DNA of 64,000 bases, taken from the NCBI RefSeq assembly GCF_035046505.1, contig NC_089822.1, positions 216,190,419-216,254,418 of the forward strand, in the 5' to 3' direction. The notes beneath the pieces are model-generated. The model was not told the DNA's origin. It searched no databases and was given only the letters and a program-made list of their open reading frames with translations. Within the stretch, counting starts at the first letter, position 1, and each line of letters starts with the position of its first letter. Below, piece by piece: positions 22,621-33,570 of this stretch. Source of the DNA: Tiliqua scincoides. Taxonomy: Eukaryota > Chordata > Lepidosauria > Squamata > Scincidae. A program made the translations under genes and the position numbers.

Positions 22621-24160
22621 ACTTCAGAAGTAAGCCAGATCTTTGATGGGGACTTCCAGCCATGGCAACTTTCCTCAGAAATTGCTATTATTGCTTTTCA
22701 TGAGCACTATATTTAGGGCTTTCTTGTGATCTTAATTGCTCTACCAAGTTACTTAGACTGAAAGCTCACACTGTTTATCTATTGCTATACAATCTATTAT
22801 CAGGAAGAGATTACTTCAGAACAGAAGAAATGGATGGTCTTGTTTTGCCCATCTAGTGTTAAATTGGTAATCTGGTGGAATGGGGAGAGGGCGCTGCTGT
22901 GGCTTCCTCTGCCAGGTTAACAGGCTTAAAAACTGGCATGTTTGGAATAGATCTCCCTGCATATTATGTGGCTCTATTGTTTCCAGAGCATGAACTCAGA
23001 AAGCAAATATTTTGATTGGGTGCCTGCCATCCGTGGAACTGTGATAAGGAATGCAATTTATTTGAAAAGCATTGTCTTCCTTTCGGCACTCAAAAAGGGT
23101 AGTTGCTTTTATTTTATTTTTTTTGAAGACTTTGCTGTTTCCAGGGGTATATTTTGGGGGACAATTAAATGCTCTGTGAACTTTGGCTTCAGTTACTAGA
23201 CTTATTACTAACTAGGATTTTCAAGAAGAAGAAATGCCTTTAAGCATTTTGATTTCTTTCTTTTTTTTTCTTGCATGCTCATGAAAAAGTGTGAATCTGA
23301 AACTAGGAGTCGGAATAAGAAGGGCCTGAAAATAGACCACTGCTTTGAATCTGGGTATATACACTCAAGCGATGAATAAGAAAGCTTAGCAAACTTGCTG
23401 GCTTCAGATAGAACTCTGCAGCCATGACAACAGGCAAGCGTTACTGAATCACCATTACAAAGAGCTTCAGACAACTGCTGTTGTTATGAAAACAGCCAGA
23501 TTGAGCAAATCAAAGTTTGGAACAAGTAGAAAAACAACAACAGCAAAAAATAATTTCACTTTATTTTTTTACACTCCTGTCTGCTTATCGGGTGGATCAT
23601 AATAAACTCAGGTAGCATGAAAATAATGGTTCTGTTCTGATGGCAGGACTATTTTTCTTCAATACCTTTGATTCAATACCTACATTTGTGCTTTGCTAGA
23701 TTCTTCCAAATAACCATTTTTACCATAATATCAGTCTTGGAACTTCAGTGCAAAACACCTGCTGTTGTATTATATGAGCATCTACCACTTTCCATGAATG
23801 TACAATTGTAGCTCTGTCAATTCCCATTAATGAAATCATTATAGTACAAGAGTCGCACTTCCACTTTTTTTGGTTTTGTACTTCCTGTGCAATCTGAGTT
23901 TTGTTTGCTGGAAACTCTGCATTGCCAATTCTCATCCCCTGATGTATTCAGAGGAGGGCTAGACTGTATTCCTGCATGAAACACCTTACCAGGACGGATG
24001 AGTCACAGCCAGACTTCTACAGGCTGTGCTAAAAACCCACACAGTTCTTCATTAACATTAATACTAGAATATGCTTTAAAGATTGCAACATCTCCGTTAA
24101 GTGTTTTACAGCAAAGTCTTGTACAGGCTTGCCCACAAGCAAGTCCCAAGGTGTTCAACT
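22621..24160. other. Unassigned intergenic stretch
   Basis: AT-rich, no exon or element recognised. Confidence 0.5.
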
Positions 24161-24164
24161 GGGA

Positions 24165-24205
24165 TTTAATCTCAGGAAAGTGTGTCTAGGATTACAGCCT
24201 CAATT
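24165..24205. mobile_element. Short inverted-repeat element, 90-bp class, one half
   Basis: TTTAATCTCAGGAAAGTGTG followed by TCTAGGATTACAGCCTC matches the terminal half of the class. Confidence 0.5.
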
Positions 24206-24267
24206 GGACAACATGATAATGATATCATGTTTGTTAGAGCTAATTTTAAGGCCAAAGATACCTGAGA

Positions 24268-24345
24268 AAGCCACTTGGCTCAAGCTAAGCCGGTCTGGGT
24301 CTGGGCAATACCTTGATGGAATACCACCTGAGAATTCCATGTACA
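24268..24345 (+). mobile_element. Diverged 5S-like SINE head
   Basis: CAAGCTAAGCCGG, then ACCTTGATGGAATACCACCT and GAGAATTCC line up with the 5S segments GAAGCTAAGCAGG and TACTTGGATGGGAGACCGCCT. What follows (CATGTACATTACCTTGGG) differs from the tail at 8.4 and 22.2 kb, so this would be an older or different 5S-headed family. Confidence 0.4.
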
Positions 24346-25252
24346 TTACCTTGGGTTTCAGTGAGAAAAAAGGTAGGTGATAGATAAATAGTAATTATTT
24401 ATAATGTACTGCAGCAGAAAAATGTAACTGTGGAAAATCCCAGTTCAGTTCCCTACTGAACCATGAAACTCACTGGGTCTTTGAACACTTCTTTGGATGT
24501 GGCCGCAGATGGGGCATTTACTCCAGGATTGTCACTCTTGGTTCATTTCATTTTTGCAGGGCATAGACAGGCTATCATCAACATATCCTTGCTATCAAAT
24601 ACGCTGTTGCTCTTTCCAGCTCTTTTAGAAGCTCAAGGGTTAAACCAACTCTGAAAAGAAGGGCTGAGCATTGCAATCCAGGCAGCCACAGGGGAACCAC
24701 AACACAAGGGCTCCTTCTTTACAGTGGGGCTGGGTCCTACTGTTTGTGGGCAGAGCAGTTTTGATGCATTCACTCCCACACCTGAGTACAGCTTTGCCAT
24801 TTCCTTTCCAGTTGAAGCTGTTGGAAGTATGCATCCCTATGAAGTGCTTGTGTTTTTCTACTCTAAACACCCTATTCTCCTCCTGCTGAGTGCCTGTATT
24901 TTTTCAGCCTCAGCCACCCCTTGGGTCTACAGCCCATCCACCCTGTGGACCACTGGAATGTTTCCCACCTCTTTAAAGGCAACACAGGTATTTAATGACA
25001 TGTTATCTGCTTTAAAGTCTATATACTACTGTACTCTTCCTTCATGAACTAAGAGACGGGGTGAAGTGCTCCTCCTTCCTCTACTTTGAAACTGTGGCAA
25101 TGGGGAGATGGGAGGCTGTGACTACCTGCATTCTTCTTCTCCTGCATGTGTCTTTAAAAACTGTTAGGATCCTCCCCAAACAGCCACTTTTGAATAAGTG
25201 ATAAGCAGCGGAGCAGGTAGTGACAGTAATAGGGGGTCAGGCATGTGTGCTA

Positions 25253-25275
25253 ACACACACACACACACACACAAA
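25253..25275. repeat. (CA)n microsatellite
   Basis: A short CA run. Confidence 0.95.
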
Positions 25276-25370
25276 TTGGACTGAAATGTGGGTGCTTCTT
25301 CAGGTGGGCCTGACTGTTTAGTGCCACGTTAGTAGTGAGTTCTTCATCTCATGCCATCCATACACTAGTT

Positions 25371-26005
25371 CTGTGGTTTTCAAACTCACAGGGAGTTGGA
25401 ATCCCACAGTAAGTCTTTGCAGGGGCAGGGGAGAGGCAGTGACGCAATCCCCAGGATTGCACCACTCAGGGGGGCTGCAGGGGCTTGGTGCACTTGCCCA
25501 AGCCTCCTGCAGCCTCCTGGGGGTGCGGGGAGCCCTGTGCGACCTTCGGCAGGGTTCCCCGGGCCAGGGAAGGTGACAGTGGAGCGATCGCGCCCCGCTC
25601 TGCTGGAAGCGGAAAGCGGTGCTCGATCGCTCCACGTTCCCTTTTGACTGGTCTGCAGTCCCTGCAGCAGCCGTCCCTGGCTGCAGGGAGCCAGGCACGA
25701 GTGCCTGCAGGGCTCCTCGGGTCAGGGAAAGTGAGAGTGGGGCGATTGTGCTCCGCTTCCGGTTTAGTGAAGTGGGGCGCGATTGCTCTGCTGTCACTTT
25801 CCCTAACGCAGGAAGCCCTGCCGAAGGTCGCGCAGGGCTCCCCGCACCCCCGGGGGGGCTGCAGGGGGCTTGGGCAAGTGCACCAAGCCCCTGCAGCCCC
25901 CCTGAGTGCCTCCTCCCTGCCTCCTGGTTGCCCCCACCCCTTAAGGAGAAAGGGACCAGAACCTTCAGGCTGGAGCGTCAGGACGCCCCAGTTTGAATAC
26001 CACTG
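25371..26005. mobile_element. CpG-rich hAT-like palindromic element with perfect 8-bp duplication
   Basis: The ends are CTGTGGTTTTCAAACT and, read in reverse, CAGTGGTATTCAAACTGG. CACTAGTT lies on both sides (25363-25370 and 26006-26013), a perfect 8-bp target duplication. The left arm (about 25460-25560, with CAGGGGCTTGGTGCACTTGC and GTGCGACCTTCGGCAGGG) is repeated in inverted form at about 25805-25905 (CCCTGCCGAAGGTCGCGCAG, GGCTTGGGCAAGTGCACCAA). The RNA or single strand would fold into a long hairpin. It is much richer in CpG than its surroundings and encodes no transposase. Confidence 0.85.
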
Positions 26006-26794
26006 CACTAGTTGATTCTTTGCCATCTCTGCATCATTGCCCATAGAGATTCCACACCTGCAGTTGAACACAAAATAGGGTCTTGTGCAGCTATAGCTGA
26101 AGCTATTTTCTGCTCAGCCCATCAAAATGTGAACAAGCTTCTGAGGCTGTCTGGTATCACCAGGGGAAACCAAGTCACCTGGCTAAAACTCCTGCCTCCC
26201 CACTGAGTTGGGCTCTCACCTGGTCATTGGTCCCTGTCAGCCCACCTGGCTGGGTAGTGAGAAAATGTGGGGGTGGGTCTATTAACTTTAAGCTAGCTCA
26301 TCACAGCTTGAGGTGCAAAGGTCCCCAGAAAAGGGCAAAAGGAGCTGACCCATGGGAGTTGTCATGAATTGGGTTCCCCTTTAGTTAGGGGAATGGTGAG
26401 GTTGTTGAAGAATGGGACAAGGTTAACCTGCCAGTTGCAATAACTCTCCTGTGTCATGAGAGGGCTATGAATGGGCAATGAGCAGATCTTTTACTAAAGG
26501 ACCATTATTTAGAAAGTGATTTTTCTTTTCTTCTGTACGGTGCCTCTCATCGCAAGTACTGTATACCATTTGGCTATTTGCCTCCTGTGTTCTCTCTTAC
26601 ATCTTTTTGTTTTATTTATTTACAAATTTATACTCTGCTTTATCTCCCTCTCGGCATTCAAAGCGGATGATTTTAATAACTATTCTCTCATTCTGAATAC
26701 CCTGCTTGATTCTTTCAACCAGAATGCAAGTGAGAACTTCCTACCTCCTTAAGGCTTCTGAAGCCTGCACTATCCAAGAATGACTCGTGTGTGG

Positions 26795-27297
26795 GGGGGG
26801 GGCGTGTCTGGGGAACTTTCATCCCCTTCCCCTGCATAAGGCAAGTAGCCCCGCAATGGGGCTACTCAATGCTACATCAACCCAAGGGTTGGTGTAGAAT
26901 TTTGAGCCTCCGTGTTGGGCTGGCTGCCCAAAACAGAGGCTCAGCATCTGGTGGAGCAAAGCTCCCCTGGTCCCGCATCCCTCTTCCCTGCTCCCTTCCC
27001 CGGCACACCACCTCCCCATCCTTACCCTGCCCTCCACCTGCCTCCACCCACCCCGGAACGCCTCCTCCCCACTTCCCACCTCCCTCTTCGATGCCTGGCG
27101 ATCCACGCAACTGCTGTGTGGCGGAGCTCTGGTGCTTGCCTGGTTCTAGTCCAGTGATGGCCAGCACTGGGCTAGTACCAGTGCTCCACCAGCACTCAGA
27201 CCCACAAACATGCCTTATGTTTGTAACAGTGTTTGTGACACTGTTTGTGACAGTGCGCGCTGGGAGTGAGCGGGCGAGCACTGTATAGAATTGAGCC
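26795..27297. mobile_element. GC-rich inverted-repeat element, 500-bp class, truncated
   Basis: TTCATCCCCTTCCCCTGCAT and CCGCAATGGGGCTACTCAAT match the left part of the 28.6-kb copy, and TAGAATTGAGCCC is the diverged right end. A G homopolymer sits at the left edge. A TTTGTGACA-type repeat lies near 27.23 kb. Confidence 0.6.
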
Positions 27298-27639
27298 CTG
27301 AGTTAGGTTTGCTTATCAAGGAAATTCTTGTGGTTGAGATGCTTCCCTCCCACAAAAAACCAAAGCACCACAGAGATTATTAATATATTAATATTACTGA
27401 AATAAAGCACTTTTATATACTAGCCAGTGGTTAGCCCAGCTTGGCCTCATTGCTTTTTCTTTTTTGTGGTGTGTATGTGGGGTATGTGTGTGTGAAGTGA
27501 CACCATGGAGGAAAGTCCTAGTACCACTTCAAAGCTTCAGAAAAGTCTGTCTTGACCCATGTGAACTTGCATTGAACTTGAGCAGCAATCCAGGAGAAGT
27601 CAGAGATCAGCAGGCCTTGTGCCACAACGCTTGAAACTT

Positions 27640-27860
27640 TCGTGGTGGGAAGGGCAAAGAAAGCAAATGTGATTCTATGCATCATCAAGAGAAGGGTAGT
27701 GTCTAGAAGTAATGGTAGCCCAGTGTTCTACTTTAACCAGACCCCAACTGGGATATTGTGTCCAGTTCTGCACACTGCAGTTTTAGAGGAATATTGACAA
27801 ACTAGAGCATGCCAGGAGGAGGACATCTAGGATGGTGAGGGGGCTGGTTAGGGCTGGGAT
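27640..27860 (+). mobile_element. CR1-type LINE coding fragment
   Basis: AAGCAAATGTGATTCTATGC, CAACTGGGATATTGTGTCCA, TTCTGCACACTGCAG and CAGGAGGAGGACATCTAGGA correspond to the C-terminal coding region of CR1-type elements (LEYCVQFW...ERVQRRAT style). It is frame-broken and old. Confidence 0.65.
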
Positions 27861-27979
27861 AAAAAGCTTAGCATATATAACATGGGATTTGTTGCCCAGT
27901 TATAGTGGGGTGCAAAAAAACTGGAGGCAAATGTCCGGGGACATTTGACCAGGACACAGTGTCCAGTACGCAAATACCC

Positions 27980-28575
27980 TCATTCCCAAACTGACCAGGC
28001 GGTAATTGCCCAGATCTTTTTTCATCTGTCTTGAAGATAGACCACATTTGCTTGCTTCCAGTGACCTGGCATTTCTCTGATTGTCCAGGAGTTCTTGAAG
28101 GTTACACAGGCCAACACACATTTTGCTTCCTTAAACGTTACACCAATTCCTGGGTATATTTGGGGTGCTGATTCCAAAAATGGCATCCGTTTTGCCCTAT
28201 CACATCTAGTTTTGGAGACACAGGATAACCTCTTTACACCATGACTTCCTCATGAGGAAGCTGCTTGAACCATTCACTAATGAGGCTATAATATATCTCC
28301 AAAACTAGAAGTGATAGGGCAAAACGGATGCCAATATTTGGAATCTGCACCCCAAATTCATATCAAACCACCATAAAGTTTGGGAAAAACTTTTCTGACC
28401 CTCAATTTTGTAGGCCTGTGTTATAGGCAGAGGATTGGACAACATCTTCCAGTTCTTTGAGCATCCTGAGATGCAGCTCATCTGACCCCGAAGTCTGAAA
28501 TTCAATTTAAGCTGCTAAGTGATCCCAAACCACATCCTTACCTATCTTAGGCCATCCCATCCTCACTCTGTTCTT
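27980..28575 (-). mobile_element. CR1-type LINE reverse transcriptase fossil, split by a fold-back element
   Basis: Minus-strand reading gives DELHLRMLKELEDVVQ at about 28.49-28.44 kb and, after an interruption, TFKNSWTIREMPGHWKQANV at about 28.1-28.04 kb. In CR1-type elements these two motifs (HP..LKELA, then SW.TG.VP.DWK.A.V) are separated by only a few residues. The 0.3 kb between them is an unrelated inverted-repeat insertion. Confidence 0.65.
28103..28423. mobile_element. Fold-back element inserted in a CR1 fossil
   Basis: The ends are ACACAGGCCAACACA and, in reverse, ACACAGGCCTACAAAA. Inner arms match over about 60 bp: GGGGTGCTGATTCC, ATGGCATCCGTTTTGCCCTA and TCTAGTTTTGGAGA recur inverted at 28.29-28.36 kb, around a loop of about 70 bp. 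No coding capacity. Flanks GTTAC and GTTAT hint at a short target duplication. Confidence 0.65.
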
Positions 28576-28585
28576 TTCTCACCGG

Positions 28586-29139
28586 AAGCCCAATCCTGAG
28601 CTGCCCGGGGCACCCAGGCTAAGTAGCACCAAGGAGGGCTGATGCCGAATCCAGTGCCTCCTGCGCTACCAAGGGGGGCACCTCCCGAGAAGGGGATATT
28701 CATCCCCTTCCCCTGAGTAAGGTAAGCAGCCCTGCAATGGGGCTACTCAGTTTACCATTGGCGGTAAGGAAAGGCGCTTGTGTAGGGCACGCAGACCTAC
28801 ATGAGCGCCCTGGATCCTGTGGAGCGGAGCTTCACGGATCTTCCTTCCTCCCTCCCCCCAGCATGCCTCCCTCCGCCCTCTCTCCGCCCCCTTCCAGCCT
28901 CCCCCCTCCCCAAAACGCCTCCTCCCCACCCCCGCCCCACCTACTGTTCCACAGCTTGGCGGTCCGGGAGACCAGCGAGCTGCGGGAGCTGGGCAACCGC
29001 CCCCTGCTAGTCCAGCACCGGCTGGTGCTGGGCTAGCACAGGCGGGAGCCTGGCGGTAAGCCCCACGAATGTGCCTTATGGCATGTTTGCGACTGTACTC
29101 GGCGGCACACAGCCGTGCCGCTGAGCTCAGGATTGGGCT
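28586..29139. mobile_element. GC-rich inverted-repeat element, 500-bp class
   Basis: The left end AGCCCAATCCTGAGCTGCC is matched by the right end in reverse, AGCCCAATCCTGAGCTCAGC. Internal landmarks are CCCTGCAATGGGGCTACTCA and GTGCCTTATGGCATGTTTGC. A 90-bp class element begins directly after it. Confidence 0.8.
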
Positions 29140-29143
29140 CTAA

Positions 29144-29233
29144 GGCTGCAATGCTAAGCACACTTTCCTGAGAGTAAGCCCCATTGAATAAAATAGGACT
29201 TACTTCTGAGTAGACGTGGTTAGGATTGTGCCC
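29144..29233. mobile_element. Short inverted-repeat element, 90-bp class, TAA duplication
   Basis: GGCTGCAATGCTAAGCACAC at the left and GGTTAGGATTGTGCCC at the right, between TAA (29141-29143) and TAA (29234-29236). The centre reads GAGAGTAAGCCCCATTGAAT and ACTTACTTCTGAGTAGACG. Confidence 0.88.
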
Positions 29234-29236
29234 TAA

Positions 29237-29595
29237 GTCAAATGCAGGCTCTGTTGCAGGAGAAGACAGGAGCAAAGCAGGAAGCAGTTCTGCCTTTTTT
29301 CCATTGCCCCAATTGCAATTCGCATTTTCTCCACTCAGAGGATCTGTCACTTTCCTGTTTTTCCATCTAGTACCAAAATTTACCTGTAAAGTCTCTTTTT
29401 GTTTTTCTTCACCTCCCTTGCTAACCTAAGTACATCCTGAGCTTTAGCCCTCCTGACACTCTCCCCACACATAACATTATTAATAGGTGGGAAAGTATAT
29501 ATGAACTGAAACAAAGCAGCTCCCACCTTTTATTACTCTCACCTGAATATTGGAATAGATGTATACTATATCTATCCATATTATACTTAAGAGAG

Positions 29596-29632
<37 letters not shown>

Positions 29633-30630
29633 GTGCACTTATTGCTATGGCACAGAATGCAAACTACCTTTAACCATTGGAGCCCTGGGGCACAGATAAC
29701 AGTGCCACAGCAAAACAAATGATGGGCCCCCTAGTCCCTGCAGGGCCCATAGGCTTCAGCTTAGTCAGCCTTATGAATAACACGGCCCTGCTCAAAACTG
29801 CTCAGCATCTCTTTCTTACGTATTCCTCAATTGGCACAAACCAGAGTAGGGCTATATGTGAAACATGCATGCTTGAAACACCTTCCAGTGGATTCTGTAG
29901 TGCTTGTTTGTCCCTTCCACAAAGGGGGGGGGGGCAGACCCCTGATGTCCTCTGGCCAGAAGGCCTGGTGAATGGACCAGAAATAGGTAAAACAGGCATC
30001 ATGGTCACCTGGTTTTACAATTGGCCTCAGAGGGAGTTCACGGAGGGAGGGGTTTATGTGTACCCAAGCCCCCCTCTTCATTGGAGCACTTGCCCTGGGT
30101 CTCTGGTCTATCTGATAGGCAGAAGCTAGTTAGCTAACTACTAGGAACTCTCAGCCTTGAGATTCTGGGCTGTTCCCTGGCCAGTAAATCCTGGGCATGC
30201 TCCATTTGCCTCTTCCTGTTTGAGGTGATCCAGATCCAGTTGCCTCAGTAACTGGGGTGCCTAGCCTGATTAACACTATGCTGAGGCAGATATCTTTGCA
30301 TGTCTCCTGTTGTGAACTGCTCCTGCCCCCAGAAGCTGGTGTTGCATTGCTTGGAACAGGGCAATTAAGGACAGGATGCTGTGCGCTTGTCAGCAGTCCC
30401 TGACAGTTTCTTGCCTGTGGGTAGAGCAGCTTCAGGAGGGGAATTTCAAGCAGAGAAGTAGCAAGCATGCATGTGTGGGTGGATGCGCATGTGCATGCAT
30501 GTGCTTAATTCCTCCTGCTGCAATTTCTTTGTTCCTAACTTCCCCCAGGCTGCTGCCCCCTTCCCCATATGATTTCAAACAGAGCTGCCAGGGGAAAGCT
30601 TTAGATTAAATTGTCAAATTCCCTCTTGGG
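29237..30630. other. Unassigned stretch with (CA)n
   Basis: Contains a (CA)n tract at about 29596-29630 and a G homopolymer near 29926-29935. The open frame across 29677-30129 has no recognisable domain, and I do not call it a gene. Confidence 0.45.
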
Positions 30631-30635
30631 GAAGG

Positions 30636-30805
30636 GGTTTAGCCAAGTGAAAGAGCATCTGCCTTGTATGTCAAAGGTGCACTAGGTTCAATCCTTGGCA
30701 CCTCCAGGTAGGGCAGAGAAAAATTCCTTTCTGGACCCTTGGAGGCCACTGCCTCCAAGTGTGAACTAGATGGTGCAGAGTCTGACTCAGCAGCAAGTGG
30801 CTTCC
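30636..30805 (+). mobile_element. tRNA-derived squamate SINE with polymerase III boxes
   Basis: The head has an A-box-like GGTTTAGCCAAGTGAAAGAG, CATCTGCCTTGTATGTCAAA and a B-box-like AGGTTCAATCC, spaced as in a tRNA gene. The body continues GAAAAATTCCTTTCTGGACC and CTAGATGGTGCAGAGTCTGA and ends near CAGCAAGTGGCTTCC. It is the same family as the minus-strand fragment at 20.2 kb. Confidence 0.75.
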
Positions 30806-31399
30806 TTTGCTTTAATATCCTGCAAACAAAAGTTCACCTGTGTGTTTTAAGCAAAGGATATTTACAATGTGAAACAATGAAATGGCTAAATCTCTTCCTT
30901 GTTTTGCTGCTACGGTTGATCCATTCTCTACACGCTCTTCAGCTGCATTGGTGATATTTATCTCAAGAGCAACCAGGTCAGTTACTCACCAAGAAAGTAT
31001 TTTTTCCTTAACCTGAACAAGCAAATAGTCACCAAAAAAACAAAAAAAAACAAAAACAGTTGTCATGGGTTACACACTTCTACGCTGACCTCCCATTGGT
31101 CAGAAGTGATTTTTTTTTCTTTTAAGAAGAGGCAGTTAAAGACCTCTGAAACTTAGCTGGATTTCTTTCCATATCTGATGAATAAAGATTATGTTGATTT
31201 CTGTTATTCACTGGCATAGTGGAATGACTCAGTGGAATGGGTGAATACCTCCCTCCTCCATTGATAGCTAAATGTGGCTGAAATGTTCTGAGTTAAAAGG
31301 AAGAACTGATTAAGTATCAAGAAATGTGGATCTGAAGGTTAACTACCCAAACTTTGGCAAAGGAAACCAGATTTTTCCATAACCTCCCCCCTAAATACT

Positions 31400-31896
31400 T
31401 CACAAAAGATATTAACAGCCCAATATTAACATCTCAGTCCTATTGAATTTCCCGTGTGCTGATGCAGCAGGACCAGTGTGGCTTGCACTATATATTCCCA
31501 GTGTGGGAATTTGCAGTCTGGAAGTCTCCTCAAAGCAAGGAGACATTTGTCCCCTTGCCTCAGAGCAAGCCCCAGATGCAGCAATGGGCCTACTCACTGG
31601 CACAAGTCCAAGTGGAGCCCTGTCAGTAGATCTGACCGGGGTAGAAGATAGGGTATGGTGTGTGCCGATCCTGCCCCCTTTCCAGGACCCAATCTGCCCA
31701 CCCTCACTCCACCCCTCCACTGCCCAGGATGGAACTTACCTCCTCTGGCACACGCGGAGGCCTGTATAGGTGCTAGAGGAACAGTGCAGGCCTTCCCACC
31801 AGTGCTGCTAACTTCTGCACTGTCACAATGTGTTTTACAGCAGTCTGTGCTGGCAGAGCACTCGCTCCATCAGTGCAGAGCCACAACAGGATTGTG
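31400..31896. mobile_element. GC-rich inverted-repeat element, 500-bp class
   Basis: Left end ACAGCCCAATATTAACATC, right end ACAACAGGATTGTGCTG, flanked by TTA and TAA. Inside are CAGCAATGGGCCTACTCACT and ATGTGTTTTACAGCAG, degraded versions of the class landmarks. Confidence 0.6.
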
Positions 31897-32997
31897 CTGT
31901 AATTTTAATATTTAAAAGGGCAGATTGTGACAATGTTCTTTGTCAGCTATAGAGAAGTTTTTAATTTGTGGGACTCTGCTGGCTGAATAAACAACAGGTT
32001 GCAAATCAGGTGATTTTATGTAACTATTGATATTTTGCAGTTCAACCATCACTTTCCATTTGTCTTAGTCATCCTTGTTGAAAGTAACAGGCTAAAATGG
32101 ATTCTTCTTGAAAAATAGATGCTGTGAACAATTTTCGTAGACGAAGAGATGACAACTTTCTGATCTATTAAAAATGACACATGAAGAAAGGAAACCAGTT
32201 CTGGAGGCCTTTGGGAAAGCTACAATCAGATTTTACCCTTCTCATGCTATGGGTAGATTACTTAACTTCTTCACGCACTTTAATAACCTGTCTAGATTTC
32301 TCTTCTGTGTTCTGCAGGAGAGAGGAACCACCTTCTCCTGGAGGCCTAGCCATGTTCATTAGTTAATGAGAGCAATTTAGGTTTTTTAAGTAAGCGATTA
32401 GCAACCATAAGGAGATTTTACAACCTGTCAAGGCTGTCTAGCTTGATGTCAGGTTTTTTTGGGAGTGCAACATGTGCCAGTGAGGACTGAGAATATGCAA
32501 GTTTGGTGATTGCTCTTGGAGATTCTGGAAAGGGAGCCTTGAGATAAGCAACTGAAAAGTCCTTAGAATGTGATGCATTCTGAGTCCTACACAGATTTTT
32601 GCTTGGAATCAATGCTGTTCTTGTTTGCTGCTTCATCCTGCTCAGACTGTAGAATTGATGGACACAAATGCCTGTTGCTATCAAGTTGAGATCCGCCCAG
32701 TAGATATTATCAGTGAGAAAAGCAACCTACATTAATCTCATTCTGGACTCCAATCAACTGCATAAAGATGAAATTAGCAACAGATTCAGCAAGAACTCAG
32801 GAAGCAGTATGTAGCCTTCTAACACCAAGACAAAAGTGGATCTCTGTCTAGTTTGGAAACTCCAGCAATCTTCTATGAAAGTAATCAATACATTTGACCA
32901 ATCCTGAGAGATATGATGGGTTATTTGAATGCATTGATCTAGTTAAGGTATTTCAAGTATCTATGAAACTCTTTCAGTCAATGGGGATAGTGACATA
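31897..32997. other. Unassigned intergenic stretch
   Basis: AT-rich, no exon or element recognised. Confidence 0.5.
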
Positions 32998-33570
32998 GAG
33001 CCCAATCCTTGGCTCGGCATGCCAGCTCACTGCCAGCGTGCACTGTCACAAACCCTTCTTTTGGGCGAGCGCCAGTGGTAGCCCAGCACTGGCTGGCACT
33101 GGGCTACCGCCGGGCGGTTACCCAACCTCCGCCACTCAGCGATCACGTGGACCGCTGAGCAACAGAGAGGTAAGCAGGGGCGTGGAAGAGGTGGGGAAGA
33201 GGCTTACTGGGGAGGGGGAGGCGAGCAGAGGGTGGGGAGGAGACATGTTGGGGAGGCGGGGAGAGGGCAGGGGAAGGCGTGCCAGGGGGAGGGAGCGGGG
33301 AGGGAGGAAGTCGGGACCAGTGGAGTGATCCAAGGCTTCCGTATTGGGCTCACTGCCTGACACGAAGGCACTTGATTCACCACCGACCTTTGGGTTGGTG
33401 GTGAATCAAGTAGCCCCATTGCGTGGATACTGCATTTACCCAGGGGAAGGGGACGAAAGTTCCCTTCTCCCAAAGTGCCGCCAGTGGCTGCCTTGGGTGT
33501 GTAGGATGTGGCGGCAGCCATTTTCGGCGCCGCTGCAGCCGCGTGCCCCGGGCAGCTCAGGATTGGGCTG
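32998..33570. mobile_element. GC-rich inverted-repeat element, 500-bp class, reversed
   Basis: Left end GAGCCCAATCCTTGGCTCGG. The right end in reverse, CAGCCCAATCCTGAGCTGCC, equals the left end of the 28.6-kb copy, so this copy is inverted. CACTGTCACAAACCCTTCTT and TGGTGGTGAATCAAGTAGCC lie inside. Confidence 0.8.

Noticed and set aside
25318-26071. Open frames of 159-201 codons
   Set aside because: Explained by the CpG-rich palindromic hAT element. Similar peptides on opposite strands come from the inverted arms.
29677-30129. 150-codon open frame starting with ATG
   Set aside because: No recognisable domain or signal. It is interrupted by a G homopolymer that would be unstable as coding sequence, and there is no sign of a transcript.
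30636-30720. Functional tRNA gene
   Set aside because: A- and B-box-like motifs are present but the arms do not form a plausible cloverleaf, and a SINE body follows.
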